Positions 50,733-60,161 of a DNA stretch of 64,000 nt are shown here, one piece after another; the stretch's first letter is position 1; the number at the start of each line of letters is the position of its first letter. The stretch comes from Bacteroidales bacterium (GTDB lineage Bacteria > Bacteroidota > Bacteroidia > Bacteroidales > Muribaculaceae), in assembly GCA_015060975.1 (NCBI GenBank), contig SUXI01000001.1, forward strand, positions 62,001-126,000. Direction: 5' to 3'. Both the position numbers and the translations under genes were made by a program. Below the pieces are notes generated by a model, which saw only the letters and a list, made by a program, of their open reading frames with translations, ran no database searches and had not been told where the DNA came from.

Positions 50733-51251
50733 ATGGGAAAAACAACATTATTGAAAATATCACTTATATTGATAATGATTGCCACATGGCAAAGTTGTCG
50801 GGTGAGCTACAAATTCAATGGAGCCGCACTCGATTATGATGTATATAAAACAATATATGTGTCAAATTTCCCCATTCGCGCGGCATTGGTTTATCCGCCA
50901 TTACAACAAACTTTTGAAAATGAGCTATTAGATTATATCACCCGCAACACCCGATTGCGTACCGTAGATAGCAAATCGGATCTTGAACTTACCGGAGAGA
51001 TAACCGGATATAGTTTATCACCACAAGCCGTGAATGAAGACGCATACGCATCTAAAACCCGCTTGACAATTTCGGTGAGGGTGAAATATGTTGACACTAA
51101 AGCTCAAGGTAAAGATATTGATCAAACGTTCTCGGCTTATCGCGACTTTGACAGCTCTCAAATGCTTACTGACGTGCAAGATGAATTGTGTCAACAAATT
51201 TCAAAAGAATTAGTTGATTTGATTTTTAATGCCACATTGGGAAACTGGTAA
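50733..51251 (+). CDS. lptE: LptE-like LPS assembly lipoprotein
   Basis: The signal peptide ends in IATWQSC, a lipobox with the lipidated Cys near residue 22. The mature protein (~150 residues) has the SYKFNGA-type opening, YDVYKTIYVSNFPIRA, the TFENELLDYITRNTRLR helix and a LELTGEITGYSLSP strand, the LptE alpha/beta fold. LptE plugs LptD in the outer membrane and delivers LPS to the surface. It is 17 bp after the sigma-54 activator. Confidence 0.88.
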   Translation: MGKTTLLKISLILIMIATWQSCRVSYKFNGAALDYDVYKTIYVSNFPIRAALVYPPLQQTFENELLDYITRNTRLRTVDSKSDLELTGEITGYSLSPQAVNEDAYASKTRLTISVRVKYVDTKAQGKDIDQTFSAYRDFDSSQMLTDVQDELCQQISKELVDLIFNATLGNW

Positions 51252-51267
51252 CCTTAAAATCGTTTGT

Positions 51268-52059
51268 ATGAATTTACAAGAAACAATATCATCGCTACTT
51301 GATAATCCTCAAATGAATGTTGATGCCGATTGGGTGAAAGAAACATTAGAGCGTTATCCCTATTTTACTTTCCCGGCATCATTGCTATTAAAACGTAATG
51401 TAGATGTTGAAAATACATTAAAAGATGAAATAACACATAGAATTGCGCTTAATGCATCTGACCGTGATGCTCTCGCAATGTTAATCGATGCAAACAAAGA
51501 GCATTGGGCACATTTCTATCCACAAAATCCTCAACAAAAAACTGTTTCAACAAATGACGCAATAAGCACATTCCTTGATAATTATGGAGGAAATAATCCA
51601 CAAGAAGATGAGTTGCTTGAAAAATTGATTTTCAATCCCACTCCCGATTATGCCCAACTTCTTGCCCGTGAAGAAGAAAATAGCTTGCCCCAAGAGCTTG
51701 ATATGGAAGGGGATTCGCAAGATGCATTAATAAATGCTTTTATTCTTAAAAGCAAAGAGCAGCAAGGGCATTTTCCCGCAATTAACGAAGACTTGGCGCT
51801 GGAGGCAAAGAGTCCTCAACAAGCTCTCGACACTTCTCCTATATCCTCGCCCGAGGAGAGCGTAGATAATTCTATGTTAAGTGAAAGTTTGGCGAAAATT
51901 TACATAAAACAACATAAATATTTAAAAGCTTACGAAATTATACGCAATTTAAGTTTGAATTTTCCAGAAAAAAGTATTTACTTTGCAGACCAATTACGTT
52001 TTTTGCAAAAATTAATTATAAATCAACGATATATTCAATCAAAAAATAATTTAAATTAA
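51268..52059 (+). CDS. Hypothetical protein with C-terminal TPR-like helices
   Basis: I use the ATG at 51268, since the in-frame ATG at 51229 overlaps lptE. The N-terminus (VDADWVKETLERYPYFTFPASLLLKR) is typical of a conserved Bacteroidales family near LptE. The middle is acidic and probably disordered, and the end (LAKIYIKQHKYLKAYEIIRNLSLNFPEKSIYFADQLRF) is a TPR-like pair of helices. No signal peptide is present. The role is unknown, but its place between LptE and SecG is characteristic. Confidence 0.82.
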   Translation: MNLQETISSLLDNPQMNVDADWVKETLERYPYFTFPASLLLKRNVDVENTLKDEITHRIALNASDRDALAMLIDANKEHWAHFYPQNPQQKTVSTNDAISTFLDNYGGNNPQEDELLEKLIFNPTPDYAQLLAREEENSLPQELDMEGDSQDALINAFILKSKEQQGHFPAINEDLALEAKSPQQALDTSPISSPEESVDNSMLSESLAKIYIKQHKYLKAYEIIRNLSLNFPEKSIYFADQLRFLQKLIINQRYIQSKNNLN

Positions 52060-52062
52060 GAT

Positions 52063-52437
52063 ATGGACATTTTAATTATCGTTTTATCAGTTATTGTATC
52101 ACTCCTTTTAATTGGAGTTGTTCTTATTCAAAAATCAAAAGGCAGTGGCTTGTCTTCAACTTTTGCCGGCTCAAATCAAATTATGGGTGTGCGTCGCACA
52201 AACGATTTTATTGAAAAAGCCACATGGACACTTGCCTCAATTATCGCAGTATTGGCTATCGCTTCTGCATTTGTAATGGGTGACATGAATCAAAGCAGTG
52301 ATTCACTTAAGTCGCTTAATCATGCTACTACAGCTCCCGTGAAAGCCGAAGGTCAATATGCTACAGAAAATAATGATGCAGCTAACGCTGAAGCTTCTGT
52401 AGCCGGTGCAAACGCATCAACAGAGGAACCCCGCTAA
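52063..52437 (+). CDS. secG: Preprotein translocase subunit SecG
   Basis: Two transmembrane helices (residues ~3-22 and ~53-72) flank the conserved loop IQKSKGSGLSSTFAGSNQIMGVRRTNDFIEKATW. A low-complexity Ala-rich tail follows. SecG aids SecYE in export. It is 3 bp after the TPR-like gene. Confidence 0.94.
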   Translation: MDILIIVLSVIVSLLLIGVVLIQKSKGSGLSSTFAGSNQIMGVRRTNDFIEKATWTLASIIAVLAIASAFVMGDMNQSSDSLKSLNHATTAPVKAEGQYATENNDAANAEASVAGANASTEEPR

Positions 52438-52492
52438 CAATTAATTTTTAATCAAGCCAAGTTCGCTTGGGGAAAATTCCAATAAAAACATC

Positions 52493-52517
52493 AGGGAGTA
52501 TCATGATGATGCTCCCT
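52493..52517 (+). terminator. Terminator after secG
   Basis: AGGGAGTATCA pairs with TGATGCTCCCT (11 bp, one wobble) around TGA. A smaller hairpin with a TTCG loop precedes it at 52456-52470. Confidence 0.65.
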
Positions 52518-52563
52518 TGACTTATTTCAACTCATTTAAATAAAAAACGTCAAACCTCATATC

Positions 52564-53121
52564 ATGAAAATTGCAGTTTATTGTTCTTCTCGAAGCGACA
52601 TTAATCCCGATTTCATACACTCCGCACAGATTATTGGCAATAATATAGGGCTCTTAAAAGCAACTTTGATATATGGAGGAATGGATTTTGGGTTAATGAA
52701 AATTGTTGCTCTCTCGGCAAAAAGCTCAGGAGGAAGAATCGTAGGCGTGGTGCCTCGAACCCACATTTCGCAACAGTTGGAGTTTAATGATGAAACGATT
52801 ATTGCCGAAGATTTAAGTGACCGAAAATCAAAGATAATGGCGATGAGTGATTTGTTTATTGTATTGCCGGGAGGGTATGGCACTCTTGATGAGTTTTTTA
52901 CGACTTTGGCACATTTATCGTTCACCAATGACAACTCTAAAACTATAATAATATTAAATCGAAATAACTTCTATGACCAAACATTGTTACAACTTCAAAT
53001 AATGATAGATAACGCCATGATGAATCCCGATGTTATGCAGCGAATCAAAGTGGTAACAACGGTTGAGGAATGTTGTAATATTGTCATGCAACAACATAAA
53101 TATTTAAATTCAGCAAAATGA
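52564..53121 (+). CDS. LOG family protein (TIGR00730-type phosphoribohydrolase)
   Basis: It contains the signature VLPGGYGTLDEFFTTL (PGGxGTxxE), the N-terminal IAVYCSSRSDI and the TLIYGGMDFGLM strand. The family cleaves nucleoside 5'-monophosphates such as cytokinin precursors to the base; in bacteria it may act on AMP. The length is 185. It overlaps the PduO-type gene by ATGA. Confidence 0.93.
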   Translation: MKIAVYCSSRSDINPDFIHSAQIIGNNIGLLKATLIYGGMDFGLMKIVALSAKSSGGRIVGVVPRTHISQQLEFNDETIIAEDLSDRKSKIMAMSDLFIVLPGGYGTLDEFFTTLAHLSFTNDNSKTIIILNRNNFYDQTLLQLQIMIDNAMMNPDVMQRIKVVTTVEECCNIVMQQHKYLNSAK

Positions 53122-53672
53122 AAAAAAGTATAATATACACCGGCACCGGTGATACCGGTACTACATCCTTGGTAGGAGGGCAACGAGTCAAAAAAAACAA
53201 TGTGCGTATTGAGGCATACGGCACAATCGATGAATTAAATTCATATATGGGATTATTGTCAAATGCCATTAATGGGTCACAAAATGAAACAATAACATTT
53301 GTGCAAAACAAATTATTTAATATCGGCTCATACCTCGCAACCGACAATGGAGCTGATGCAACATCGGCATGGGGACTAAACGAAGCTGACATCAATCGCC
53401 TTGAGCAAGCCATAGACGAGATTGACGCCAAACTCCCTCGATTAAAGAACTTTGTGCTGCCCGGTGGCTCGACTACATCATCAATGGCACACATAGCCCG
53501 CACGGTGTGTCGCAGATGCGAACGTCGCATTATTGATTTGAATGAAACGGCAGATATTGACCCGAATGTTGTTAAATTCATCAACCGATTAAGTGATTAT
53601 CTATTTGTTTTGGCTCGTTTTATAAATATAAATGATGGTGTTGACGAAATTTATTGGAATAAAGATTGTTAG
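53118..53672 (+). CDS. Cob(I)yrinic acid a,c-diamide adenosyltransferase, PduO type
   Basis: It makes adenosylcobalamin from Co(I) corrinoids and ATP. Motifs are the N-terminal YTGTGDTGTTSLVGGQRVKKN (ATP site), EAYGTIDELNSYMGLL, the RLKNFVLPGGSTTSSMAHIART segment and the VCRRCERRI helix. The length of 184 is standard. It shares its start with the LOG gene; no other B12 genes are close. Confidence 0.94.
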   Translation: MKKSIIYTGTGDTGTTSLVGGQRVKKNNVRIEAYGTIDELNSYMGLLSNAINGSQNETITFVQNKLFNIGSYLATDNGADATSAWGLNEADINRLEQAIDEIDAKLPRLKNFVLPGGSTTSSMAHIARTVCRRCERRIIDLNETADIDPNVVKFINRLSDYLFVLARFININDGVDEIYWNKDC

Positions 53673-53695
53673 TTATGAGAAAATTGCTAATTTTG
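53665..53695 (+). promoter_or_regulatory. Promoter of the DUF2795 gene
   Basis: ATTG (53665-53668), a 19-nt spacer and TAATTTTG (53688-53695). Confidence 0.55.
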
Positions 53696-53748
53696 CGGCA
53701 CTTTTAAAAATATCATTGTAATTAATAACTTAAATAATAAATATAGAT

Positions 53749-53970
53749 ATGTATTGGACTCTTGAATTGGCGTCAAAACTCGAAGACGCTCCATGGCCTG
53801 CTACCAAAGAAGAACTCATTGACTATGCAATGCGTTCGGGTTCTCCTCTTGAAGTAATCGAAAACCTACAAGAAATGGAAGATGAAGGTGAAACATATGA
53901 ATGTATAGAAGATATTTGGCCCGATTATCCCAGCAAAGAAGACTTCTTCTTTAACGAAGACGAATACTAA
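53749..53970 (+). CDS. DUF2795 domain protein
   Basis: 73 residues, very acidic. MYWTLELASKLEDAPWPATKEELIDYA and RSGSPLEVIENLQEM match the DUF2795 fold, a short helical domain that includes the DNA-binding-like Rho-N-related segment. The tail is acidic. It is a well-known Bacteroidetes small protein with no proven role. It has its own promoter and terminator. Confidence 0.88.
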   Translation: MYWTLELASKLEDAPWPATKEELIDYAMRSGSPLEVIENLQEMEDEGETYECIEDIWPDYPSKEDFFFNEDEY

Positions 53971-54013
53971 TCGAGTATAATAATGTAACTCGTTGAAAAT
54001 CAACAAGGGGGGC

Positions 54014-54042
54014 AAGGAAATAAACTTGTTTCCCTTTTTTTT
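54014..54042 (+). terminator. Terminator of the DUF2795 gene
   Basis: AAGGAAA and TTTCCCTT pair around TAAACTTG and run into eight T. Confidence 0.75.
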
Positions 54043-54167
54043 GACTTGTTTTGTAGCAATATAAACTTGTTTATTTTGTATTAACTTTGAGATATATACA
54101 TGTATGTCTATTAAAAGATAATGGAACTTCTTAATTTCAATGGGTTAACATATAACAATATAATATT

Positions 54168-54559
54168 ATGGCTGACAGACAATTTATAGAATCATTAAAG
54201 ATTGAAGAAAACATCTTTGAACTTGCCGAAAATTGTAAACTGGAATATTTAGTACAATATTATGCGCCTTTTACCGGTTGTGGAGAATATGAAATCCCGG
54301 CGGGAATAAAGTTTCGTTTAGCGGGGCCTATGCGTGAAGATGCAATGTATATGCATGTTATTGATGCTGATTCTGAATTGGCAATAGACTGGCAGAGGCA
54401 TTAAGAGGAAACGAAAAAAATGAAAATCCCGAACCATATGAAAGATTAGCAGGTTTTTCTTTCTTCATTACAGAAGTGCAGTTGAAAGAATTACCATTAA
54501 ATTTTATTTCAGGTAGCCGAGAACGATGCTTGGAAGTCATGGAATTGATAAGGCAATAA
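54168..54559 (+). pseudogene. Frameshifted hypothetical gene
   Basis: The ATG at 54168 opens a frame of 78 codons that stops at 54404. A different frame continues at once without stops: GNRLAEALRGNEKNENPE, then LAGFSFFITEVQLKELPLNF to a TAA at 54557-54559. Spliced at about 54370-54385 the product would be ~130 residues, a sensible small protein. I do not recognise the family. The alternatives are a sequencing error or a true inactivating indel. Confidence 0.6.
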
Positions 54560-54747
54560 AATAAGAAATAAAAAGGTGCGAAATCAAACATCTATCTATG
54601 GCACTTTCTTTCGTTTTAGAACAGAATATGCCGGTTTATTTATGTATATTAATATCTAACTAATGCGTTGAATATCAATGATTGTTGACGCTTTTAATGA
54701 GGATGTGTATAAAGTGGGGATAGGGATATAAACCAAAGTAATATTAG

Positions 54748-55878
54748 CTATAAGTCTTTTCGATATGCCCGACGACGACGGTGTTGGCGGTAATCAAAAT
54801 ATTGCCATTGAAGTTGCACCATTTGGTTGTCTTCGAGTTCTATATTGCTTTCGGCAAACTTATATCCGTGACGTATGTATCCTCCCAACAAATCGGCAAA
54901 CAACATCGCATTTACTCCTTTGTTTTGATATTCTTTGCTCACCGCAATAAGCATTAAATCCACTACATCGGTTTTTCCCTTCATTGCCTTGAGCAGATGC
55001 CACCATCCAAATGGGAATAGTTTGCCTCCACTCTTTCGCAATGCTTCAGAAAAAGACGGCATAGTGATACCAACTGCGACCAACTTATTATTCTCATCAA
55101 CAACTACACCCACATCTTCAAGTCGCAAAAAGCCGAGATACATATCAATATAATGGTCAATTTGTTTTTGACTAAGAGGTGAATACCCATATAAATCATC
55201 GTATGCTTCATTTATGAGATCAAACAGAGCTTGACCATATTCATCTTTAAGTTTTTTACGAGAAGTGTATTTAAGGGTTTTAAGTCCATGTTTTTTCTCA
55301 ACGATTTGTGCTATGCGAGCATATTTTTCAGGAACAGCATTGGGAATTGTTATGCGAAATTCAATCCAGTCAACATCTTTTTTATAACCCATTCGTTCCA
55401 TGTGATTAGGGTAATAATCATGGTTATAGATGGTTGCCATTGTTCCCATTTCATCAAAACCTTCAACCAACATACCTTCATGATCCATGTCACTGAATCC
55501 CATAGGCCCAACGATTGTTGTCATTCCTTGTTCTCTTCCCCAATTTTCAACCGCATTGAATAATGCGTCACACACGTCCTTATCATTGGTAAATTCAACC
55601 CATCCAAATCGCAATGTTTTTGTGTCGGTTCGTTGATTTACTATATCATTAATAATGCCTACTATACGACCTACGGGTTTGCCATTACGGTATGCCATGA
55701 AAATTTTGGCTTTACAGAACTCGAATGCCGGATTTTTTGACGGCATCAAAGTGGAAATCTCATCAAAGAACATTGGGGGAACAAAATATTTATTCCCTTT
55801 ATAATGATCTATTCCAAATTGAATAAATTTCTTTAATTCACATTTAATAGGACTTATTGCTTTGATTTCAACTGACAT
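54748..55878 (-). CDS. GNAT-type N-acetyltransferase-like protein
   Basis: 376 residues. The N-terminal half resembles a family common in Bacteroidales (FIQFGIDHYKGNKYFVPPM, AKIFMAYRNGKPVGRIVGIIND, VGPMGFSDMDHEGMLVEGFD). The C-terminal half has the GNAT core with VGVVVDENNKLVAVGITMPS and VSKEYQNKGVNAMLFADLL (the acetyl-CoA site). The substrate is unknown. The start overlaps the end of the kinase-like gene by 11 bases, so the pair is likely co-regulated. Confidence 0.82.
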   Translation of the reverse strand: MSVEIKAISPIKCELKKFIQFGIDHYKGNKYFVPPMFFDEISTLMPSKNPAFEFCKAKIFMAYRNGKPVGRIVGIINDIVNQRTDTKTLRFGWVEFTNDKDVCDALFNAVENWGREQGMTTIVGPMGFSDMDHEGMLVEGFDEMGTMATIYNHDYYPNHMERMGYKKDVDWIEFRITIPNAVPEKYARIAQIVEKKHGLKTLKYTSRKKLKDEYGQALFDLINEAYDDLYGYSPLSQKQIDHYIDMYLGFLRLEDVGVVVDENNKLVAVGITMPSFSEALRKSGGKLFPFGWWHLLKAMKGKTDVVDLMLIAVSKEYQNKGVNAMLFADLLGGYIRHGYKFAESNIELEDNQMVQLQWQYFDYRQHRRRRAYRKDL

Positions 55879-56677
55879 ATAGCTGTGTAGTTTTGTCTAT
55901 TTGTTCGATAGGGGTTGATGATTGCCGATTCATTTTCTCGGGTTGAAATATGCTAATCCATGAAAGAATCAAAATCATCAATGTGAGGAATATAATTATT
56001 AATAAATATAAATGATTTGAAGTGCGTTGTTCAAGCGCTAAATGCAATTCTTGCACATCGTGGAAACGGTTTCGGGGATTTAAATCAGTGCAGCGATTCG
56101 CTACTTTTCGTAAGTTTGGATAATTCTCGTTAACGCTATCCAAGGCTGCTTTTAGAACTTGTCCGTAATTATAAATATCATCAACGGCATCGGTTGGCTC
56201 AAGATGCTCTTTTTGGTCAAACCCTACATCTATTAGTTTTAAATTACCAATATTCTCGGTGAAAATAATGCGTTCGGGACGTATTGGATGATGCACGATG
56301 TGATTGGTTTGTATATAATCCATCGCGCTCACCAACTGATGTTGTAGTTGCTCTATATGATGTGGCGTGACACGATTTTCGTCTATGAGTTTGCGCAAAG
56401 AGTCTCCATACACGTCATCGGTAATAATGCATCGTCCTATGCCAGGCACATCTTCAAAGTCATTAATCATCACAATGTGAGGATGTGCAAGATTGTATCG
56501 CACATCAAACTCTTTTTCAATCATTTTCTGATATTGCGGCAAATCGCGATATTTTGGTTTAAGGGTTTTAAGCATAACCCATTTCCCATACTTTTTCGCA
56601 GTATAAACATCATAAAACTCCTCATCCCATTCGGGTAGAAGTTCTATTTCTGTCCATTTTGCGCAATTGTCGTTCAT
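55868..56677 (-). CDS. Membrane-anchored protein kinase-like protein, probable pseudokinase
   Basis: 269 residues with a protein-kinase fold at 1-210 and a transmembrane helix at ~225-245. The Lys in WVMLKTLK is kept. The catalytic loop reads HHPIRPERI instead of HRDxKxxN, so both the HRD Arg and the catalytic Asp are replaced. The metal motif is DVG instead of DFG. It probably binds but does not transfer phosphate, and acts as a scaffold or regulator. It overlaps the GNAT gene. Confidence 0.8.
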   Translation of the reverse strand: MNDNCAKWTEIELLPEWDEEFYDVYTAKKYGKWVMLKTLKPKYRDLPQYQKMIEKEFDVRYNLAHPHIVMINDFEDVPGIGRCIITDDVYGDSLRKLIDENRVTPHHIEQLQHQLVSAMDYIQTNHIVHHPIRPERIIFTENIGNLKLIDVGFDQKEHLEPTDAVDDIYNYGQVLKAALDSVNENYPNLRKVANRCTDLNPRNRFHDVQELHLALEQRTSNHLYLLIIIFLTLMILILSWISIFQPEKMNRQSSTPIEQIDKTTQLYVS

Positions 56678-56695
56678 TGAAATAAAATTTGAATA

Positions 56696-57415
56696 TTAAT
56701 ATATTACTCGATAAATCTGATATATCTCAGGGTTTTCGCAGTTATATAAATGTAATTTCCCGTTATGTATTTCCCAATAATATTTTGACGAATTGCCATT
56801 ATCAAAAAATATTTCCAAGATGCGATTGTAATTGCCATTATATTCTTTCCATGAAATAACCGATTTTTCCCATGTTTTGGTATATTGATCGACCGTTTCA
56901 TAAATGCCAACTCCTGTTGAGTTTAAATGCATTTTCTTTTTATTTAGTTGAGAAACAATTCCATCATTATCTTCATATAATTCCCAGCTTTTCACCAATT
57001 CATGTTCCGAGCTTGGTATCGGACGATAGTAGTGACAAGTTTCAGGGTCGCGGTGATCAAACAATAATAGATTATTATCTTTAATTTCCCAATAATATTT
57101 CAATGATGTTCCATTTTCAAAGAAAATTTCAAAAATGCGATTATAATTTCCGGTATATTCTTTCCATGAAATTATCGATAATGTCTCATTCTTTGCATTG
57201 ACATCTTCATAAATTCCTATTCCATTGGAATTTAAATGAAGTCTTATTACGTCTTCTTGTGCTATGCTTCCAAGTGTATTTTTGTAGAGTTCCCAACTTC
57301 CTACCAAATCACCTCTTAATGATTCATTGTTATTGTCATCATCACTGCCACAAGAAGTTAATGTGACCGACATTAAAAACACTATTAGTGAATATAAACA
57401 GTTTTTAGTTTTCAT
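56696..57415 (-). CDS. Lipoprotein with two tandem lipocalin-like repeats
   Basis: The signal peptide ends in LTSC (Cys-22), followed by an acidic Gly-Ser-Asp stretch. Two ~100-residue repeats follow at ~36-135 and ~138-238. Each starts with LVGSWELY or LVKSWELY. Both have a LHLNSNGIGIYE-like strand, an ISWKEYTGNYNRI/ISWKEYNGNYNRI block and a KYYWEI strand, and end with a YRPI or YRVI turn. This is an internal duplication of a lipocalin-like domain. The function is unknown and no partner is in the operon. Confidence 0.82.
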   Translation of the reverse strand: MKTKNCLYSLIVFLMSVTLTSCGSDDDNNNESLRGDLVGSWELYKNTLGSIAQEDVIRLHLNSNGIGIYEDVNAKNETLSIISWKEYTGNYNRIFEIFFENGTSLKYYWEIKDNNLLLFDHRDPETCHYYRPIPSSEHELVKSWELYEDNDGIVSQLNKKKMHLNSTGVGIYETVDQYTKTWEKSVISWKEYNGNYNRILEIFFDNGNSSKYYWEIHNGKLHLYNCENPEIYQIYRVIY

Positions 57416-57605
57416 AATTATACTTTTATGAGGTTTGATTTACAAAGGTAATAAATAGAATTAATATTGACCGAATTACAAATCTAAATTTTAAGAAGTT
57501 TATGGTAAATAAGCAAAATGATAAGTAGGATAGGATTTGTATTTGTTGTTTTGCATTAAGTGATTTTATTTGAGAAATATATTTTTTGAATGAGAATATT
57601 TATGT

Positions 57606-57613
57606 TACTTTTG
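57606..57613 (+). promoter_or_regulatory. -7 element of the GH3 gene
   Basis: TACTTTTG matches TAnnTTTG and is followed by a 27-nt leader. The best upstream TTTG (57585-57588) gives a 17-nt spacer, shorter than usual. Confidence 0.4.
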
Positions 57614-57640
57614 TAACGTAAACAATAAAAATGAGTCAAG

Positions 57641-59161
57641 ATGATTAATCTCACACCATTGGCACGAGCAGTATTCAGGCATCGGGTGACAGAGTCGCTT
57701 CGGTGGGTTAATAGGTGTGAGAAGGTGCAACGTGAGCAACTCGCATGGCTCATAAAGTGCGCTCGCGGCACTCATTGGGGTGCGACATATCGATATGGTG
57801 AGCTCTCGAGTTATGAGGATTTTGCACAAATGGTGCCGGTGAGCAGTTATGAGGATATTGCACCATGGATAAAACGCCAATTGGATGGGGAACGTAATGT
57901 GCTATGGCGTGGACAAGTAAATCGTTTTGCCCAATCAAGTGGCACATCAAATGGCAAAAGTAAATATATACCCATAACTGATGATGCATTACATCGATGC
58001 CATTATAAAGGAGCCGGTGATGCTGTGGCTCATTACCTGTCGTTATATCCCGGTAGCCGAATGTTTTCGGGCAAAGGTTTTATTTTAGGTGGCAGTTTTG
58101 CCAATGAAGTGAAAGATTTGCGTAGGAATGCGATGGTAGGCGACCTGTCGGCTCACCTCATTGACAAGGTCAATCCATTGGTTAATATGGTAAGAGTTCC
58201 ATCAAAAAATATCGCCTTGATGGAAGAATGGGATAGGAAACTCCCGGCTCTCGTTGTGGCATCAATGTGTGAAAACATAACCAATTTATCGGGCGTGCCC
58301 TCTTGGTTTTTAACTGTTTTAAAAATGGTGATAGCTCGTGCCGGAGTTGCAACGATTCATGAAGTATGGCCTAATCTTGAAGTATTTTTTCATGGTGGCA
58401 TATCATTTGAACCTTATCGGGAGCAATACAAATCCATAACCGACACATCAAAGATGCGTTATATTGAAACATACAATGCGTCAGAGGGATTTTTTGCCAT
58501 ACAGAATGCTATTGATGACCGTGCAATGTTGTTGTTGCTTGATGTGGGGGTGTTTTATGAATTTATGCCTCTTGATGAGTTGGATAATCCTAACCCGCAA
58601 TTGTTGCCTATATGGAAAGTAGAGCCTGGAAAGATATATGGTCTTGTGATTTCTTCCTGTAACGGATTGTGGCGATATGCTATTGGTGATACTGTGAAAA
58701 TAGAAAGTGTAAACCCTGTAAAGATTACAATTGCCGGTCGTACAAAACATTTTATCAACGCATTTGGCGAAGAATTGATGGTGCATAATGCCGATGCAGC
58801 AATAACAAAAGTGTGTAAAGAAATGGGTTGTGCGATTCTTAATTACACAGCAGCTCCTGTGTATGCCACCGATAATTCTAAAGGACGCCACGAGTGGCTT
58901 ATTGAATTTGCCATAAAGCCTTATGATATGGCAAAATTTGCCACACGTCTTGATGAATTGTTGCAACAAGAAAATTCAGATTATCAAGCAAAACGATATA
59001 AAAATATATTCCTTGATGAATTGACTGTAGTTGCGGCTCGTGATGGATTATTTGACGATTGGTTACGTTCGACAGGAAAACTTGGAGGTCAACGTAAAGT
59101 GCCTCGTCTTGCAAATAATAGACAATTTATTGACCCAATGCTAACGATGAATCAAGTATGA
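57641..59161 (+). CDS. GH3 family acyl-adenylating enzyme
   Basis: 506 residues. The ATP/AMP motif FAQSSGTSNGKSKYIPIT (~105) is that of the GH3 acyl-acid amido synthetases. ETYNASEGFFAIQ (the second ATP motif) and GLWRYAIGDTVKI with LDELTVVAARDGLFD complete the family. In plants GH3 conjugates amino acids to hormones. Bacterial members are widespread in Bacteroidetes and of unknown role. It overlaps the glycosyltransferase gene by ATGA. Confidence 0.92.
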   Translation: MINLTPLARAVFRHRVTESLRWVNRCEKVQREQLAWLIKCARGTHWGATYRYGELSSYEDFAQMVPVSSYEDIAPWIKRQLDGERNVLWRGQVNRFAQSSGTSNGKSKYIPITDDALHRCHYKGAGDAVAHYLSLYPGSRMFSGKGFILGGSFANEVKDLRRNAMVGDLSAHLIDKVNPLVNMVRVPSKNIALMEEWDRKLPALVVASMCENITNLSGVPSWFLTVLKMVIARAGVATIHEVWPNLEVFFHGGISFEPYREQYKSITDTSKMRYIETYNASEGFFAIQNAIDDRAMLLLLDVGVFYEFMPLDELDNPNPQLLPIWKVEPGKIYGLVISSCNGLWRYAIGDTVKIESVNPVKITIAGRTKHFINAFGEELMVHNADAAITKVCKEMGCAILNYTAAPVYATDNSKGRHEWLIEFAIKPYDMAKFATRLDELLQQENSDYQAKRYKNIFLDELTVVAARDGLFDDWLRSTGKLGGQRKVPRLANNRQFIDPMLTMNQV

Positions 59162-60150
59162 ATGATCAACCACTAATATCAATAATTGTTCCCGTGTATA
59201 ATGTGGAAAAATATGTGGGGGCTTGCATTGACTCTATCTTGAATCAATCATATAAAAATTTGGAGTTGGTATTGGTTGATGATGGCTCGACCGATAGAAG
59301 TGGTGAAATTTGTGATGATTATGCTCGGCAAAATAGCAACATCAAGGTGATACATCAAACAACTGGAGGTCCAAGTGTATCTCGAAATGTTGGTATTGAT
59401 GCAATGAATGGTAAATATGTTGTATTTGTTGATTCTGATGATGTGATTCATTTTGAGACAATTGCATTTCTATACAATCTTTTGATTGATAATAATGCTG
59501 ACATCTCAACTATTTCACTTGCATCTTTTAATAATAATGAAAAGTTGCCAAGAGTAAATGCCAATTCAAAGATAAAAATTTATGAACCGGGAAAAAAAGC
59601 TGTAAAATCAATGCTATATCAGCGAGGTTATATTGATAATTCTCCATGTGGAAAGTTGTTTAAAGTTTCGTTGTTCAGGCATTACCGATTCCCTGAGGGT
59701 GTTCTCTATGAAGATTTAGCAACAATACCATTGATATGTCTTTATGCTAAGAAAATAGTAACATCAACAGCAACCATGTATTTCTACCGTGCGCATTTAA
59801 CAAGCATCTTAGGCGAATTTTCGTTACAACGGTATGATGTGTTAGATGTGGCCGACGATTTGGTTTCGTATATGAAACAACACCAAAAATCATTAGTCTC
59901 TGCCGCTCAGTCACGAAAATTCAGTGCTAACATGAATATTTTATACCTAATGATAGGCAATGGAATAGAAAATGAAAAAATAATTGCTCGTTGTTGGGAA
60001 AATATTAAAAAATTGCGCAAATCTATAATCTTAAATCCTCGTGTTAGAATAAAAAACAAGATTGGAGCTTTGCTTTCATATATTGGATTGAGTTTGTTGC
60101 TGAAACTCTTTGCTCAACTGAAAATTAAATCAAATAGATATAAATATTAA
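59158..60150 (+). CDS. Family 2 glycosyltransferase
   Basis: 330 residues. The GT-A opening ISIIVPVYNVEKYVGACIDSI, LVLVDDGSTDRSGEICDDYA and the metal motif FVDSDD are clear. The C-terminal half is helical and family-specific (FRHYRFPEGVLYEDLATIPL). It probably adds a sugar to a surface polysaccharide; donor and acceptor are unknown. It lies between GH3 and alkaline phosphatase genes without other polysaccharide genes. Confidence 0.93.
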   Translation: MNDQPLISIIVPVYNVEKYVGACIDSILNQSYKNLELVLVDDGSTDRSGEICDDYARQNSNIKVIHQTTGGPSVSRNVGIDAMNGKYVVFVDSDDVIHFETIAFLYNLLIDNNADISTISLASFNNNEKLPRVNANSKIKIYEPGKKAVKSMLYQRGYIDNSPCGKLFKVSLFRHYRFPEGVLYEDLATIPLICLYAKKIVTSTATMYFYRAHLTSILGEFSLQRYDVLDVADDLVSYMKQHQKSLVSAAQSRKFSANMNILYLMIGNGIENEKIIARCWENIKKLRKSIILNPRVRIKNKIGALLSYIGLSLLLKLFAQLKIKSNRYKY

Positions 60151-60161
60151 TTTACCCGATT

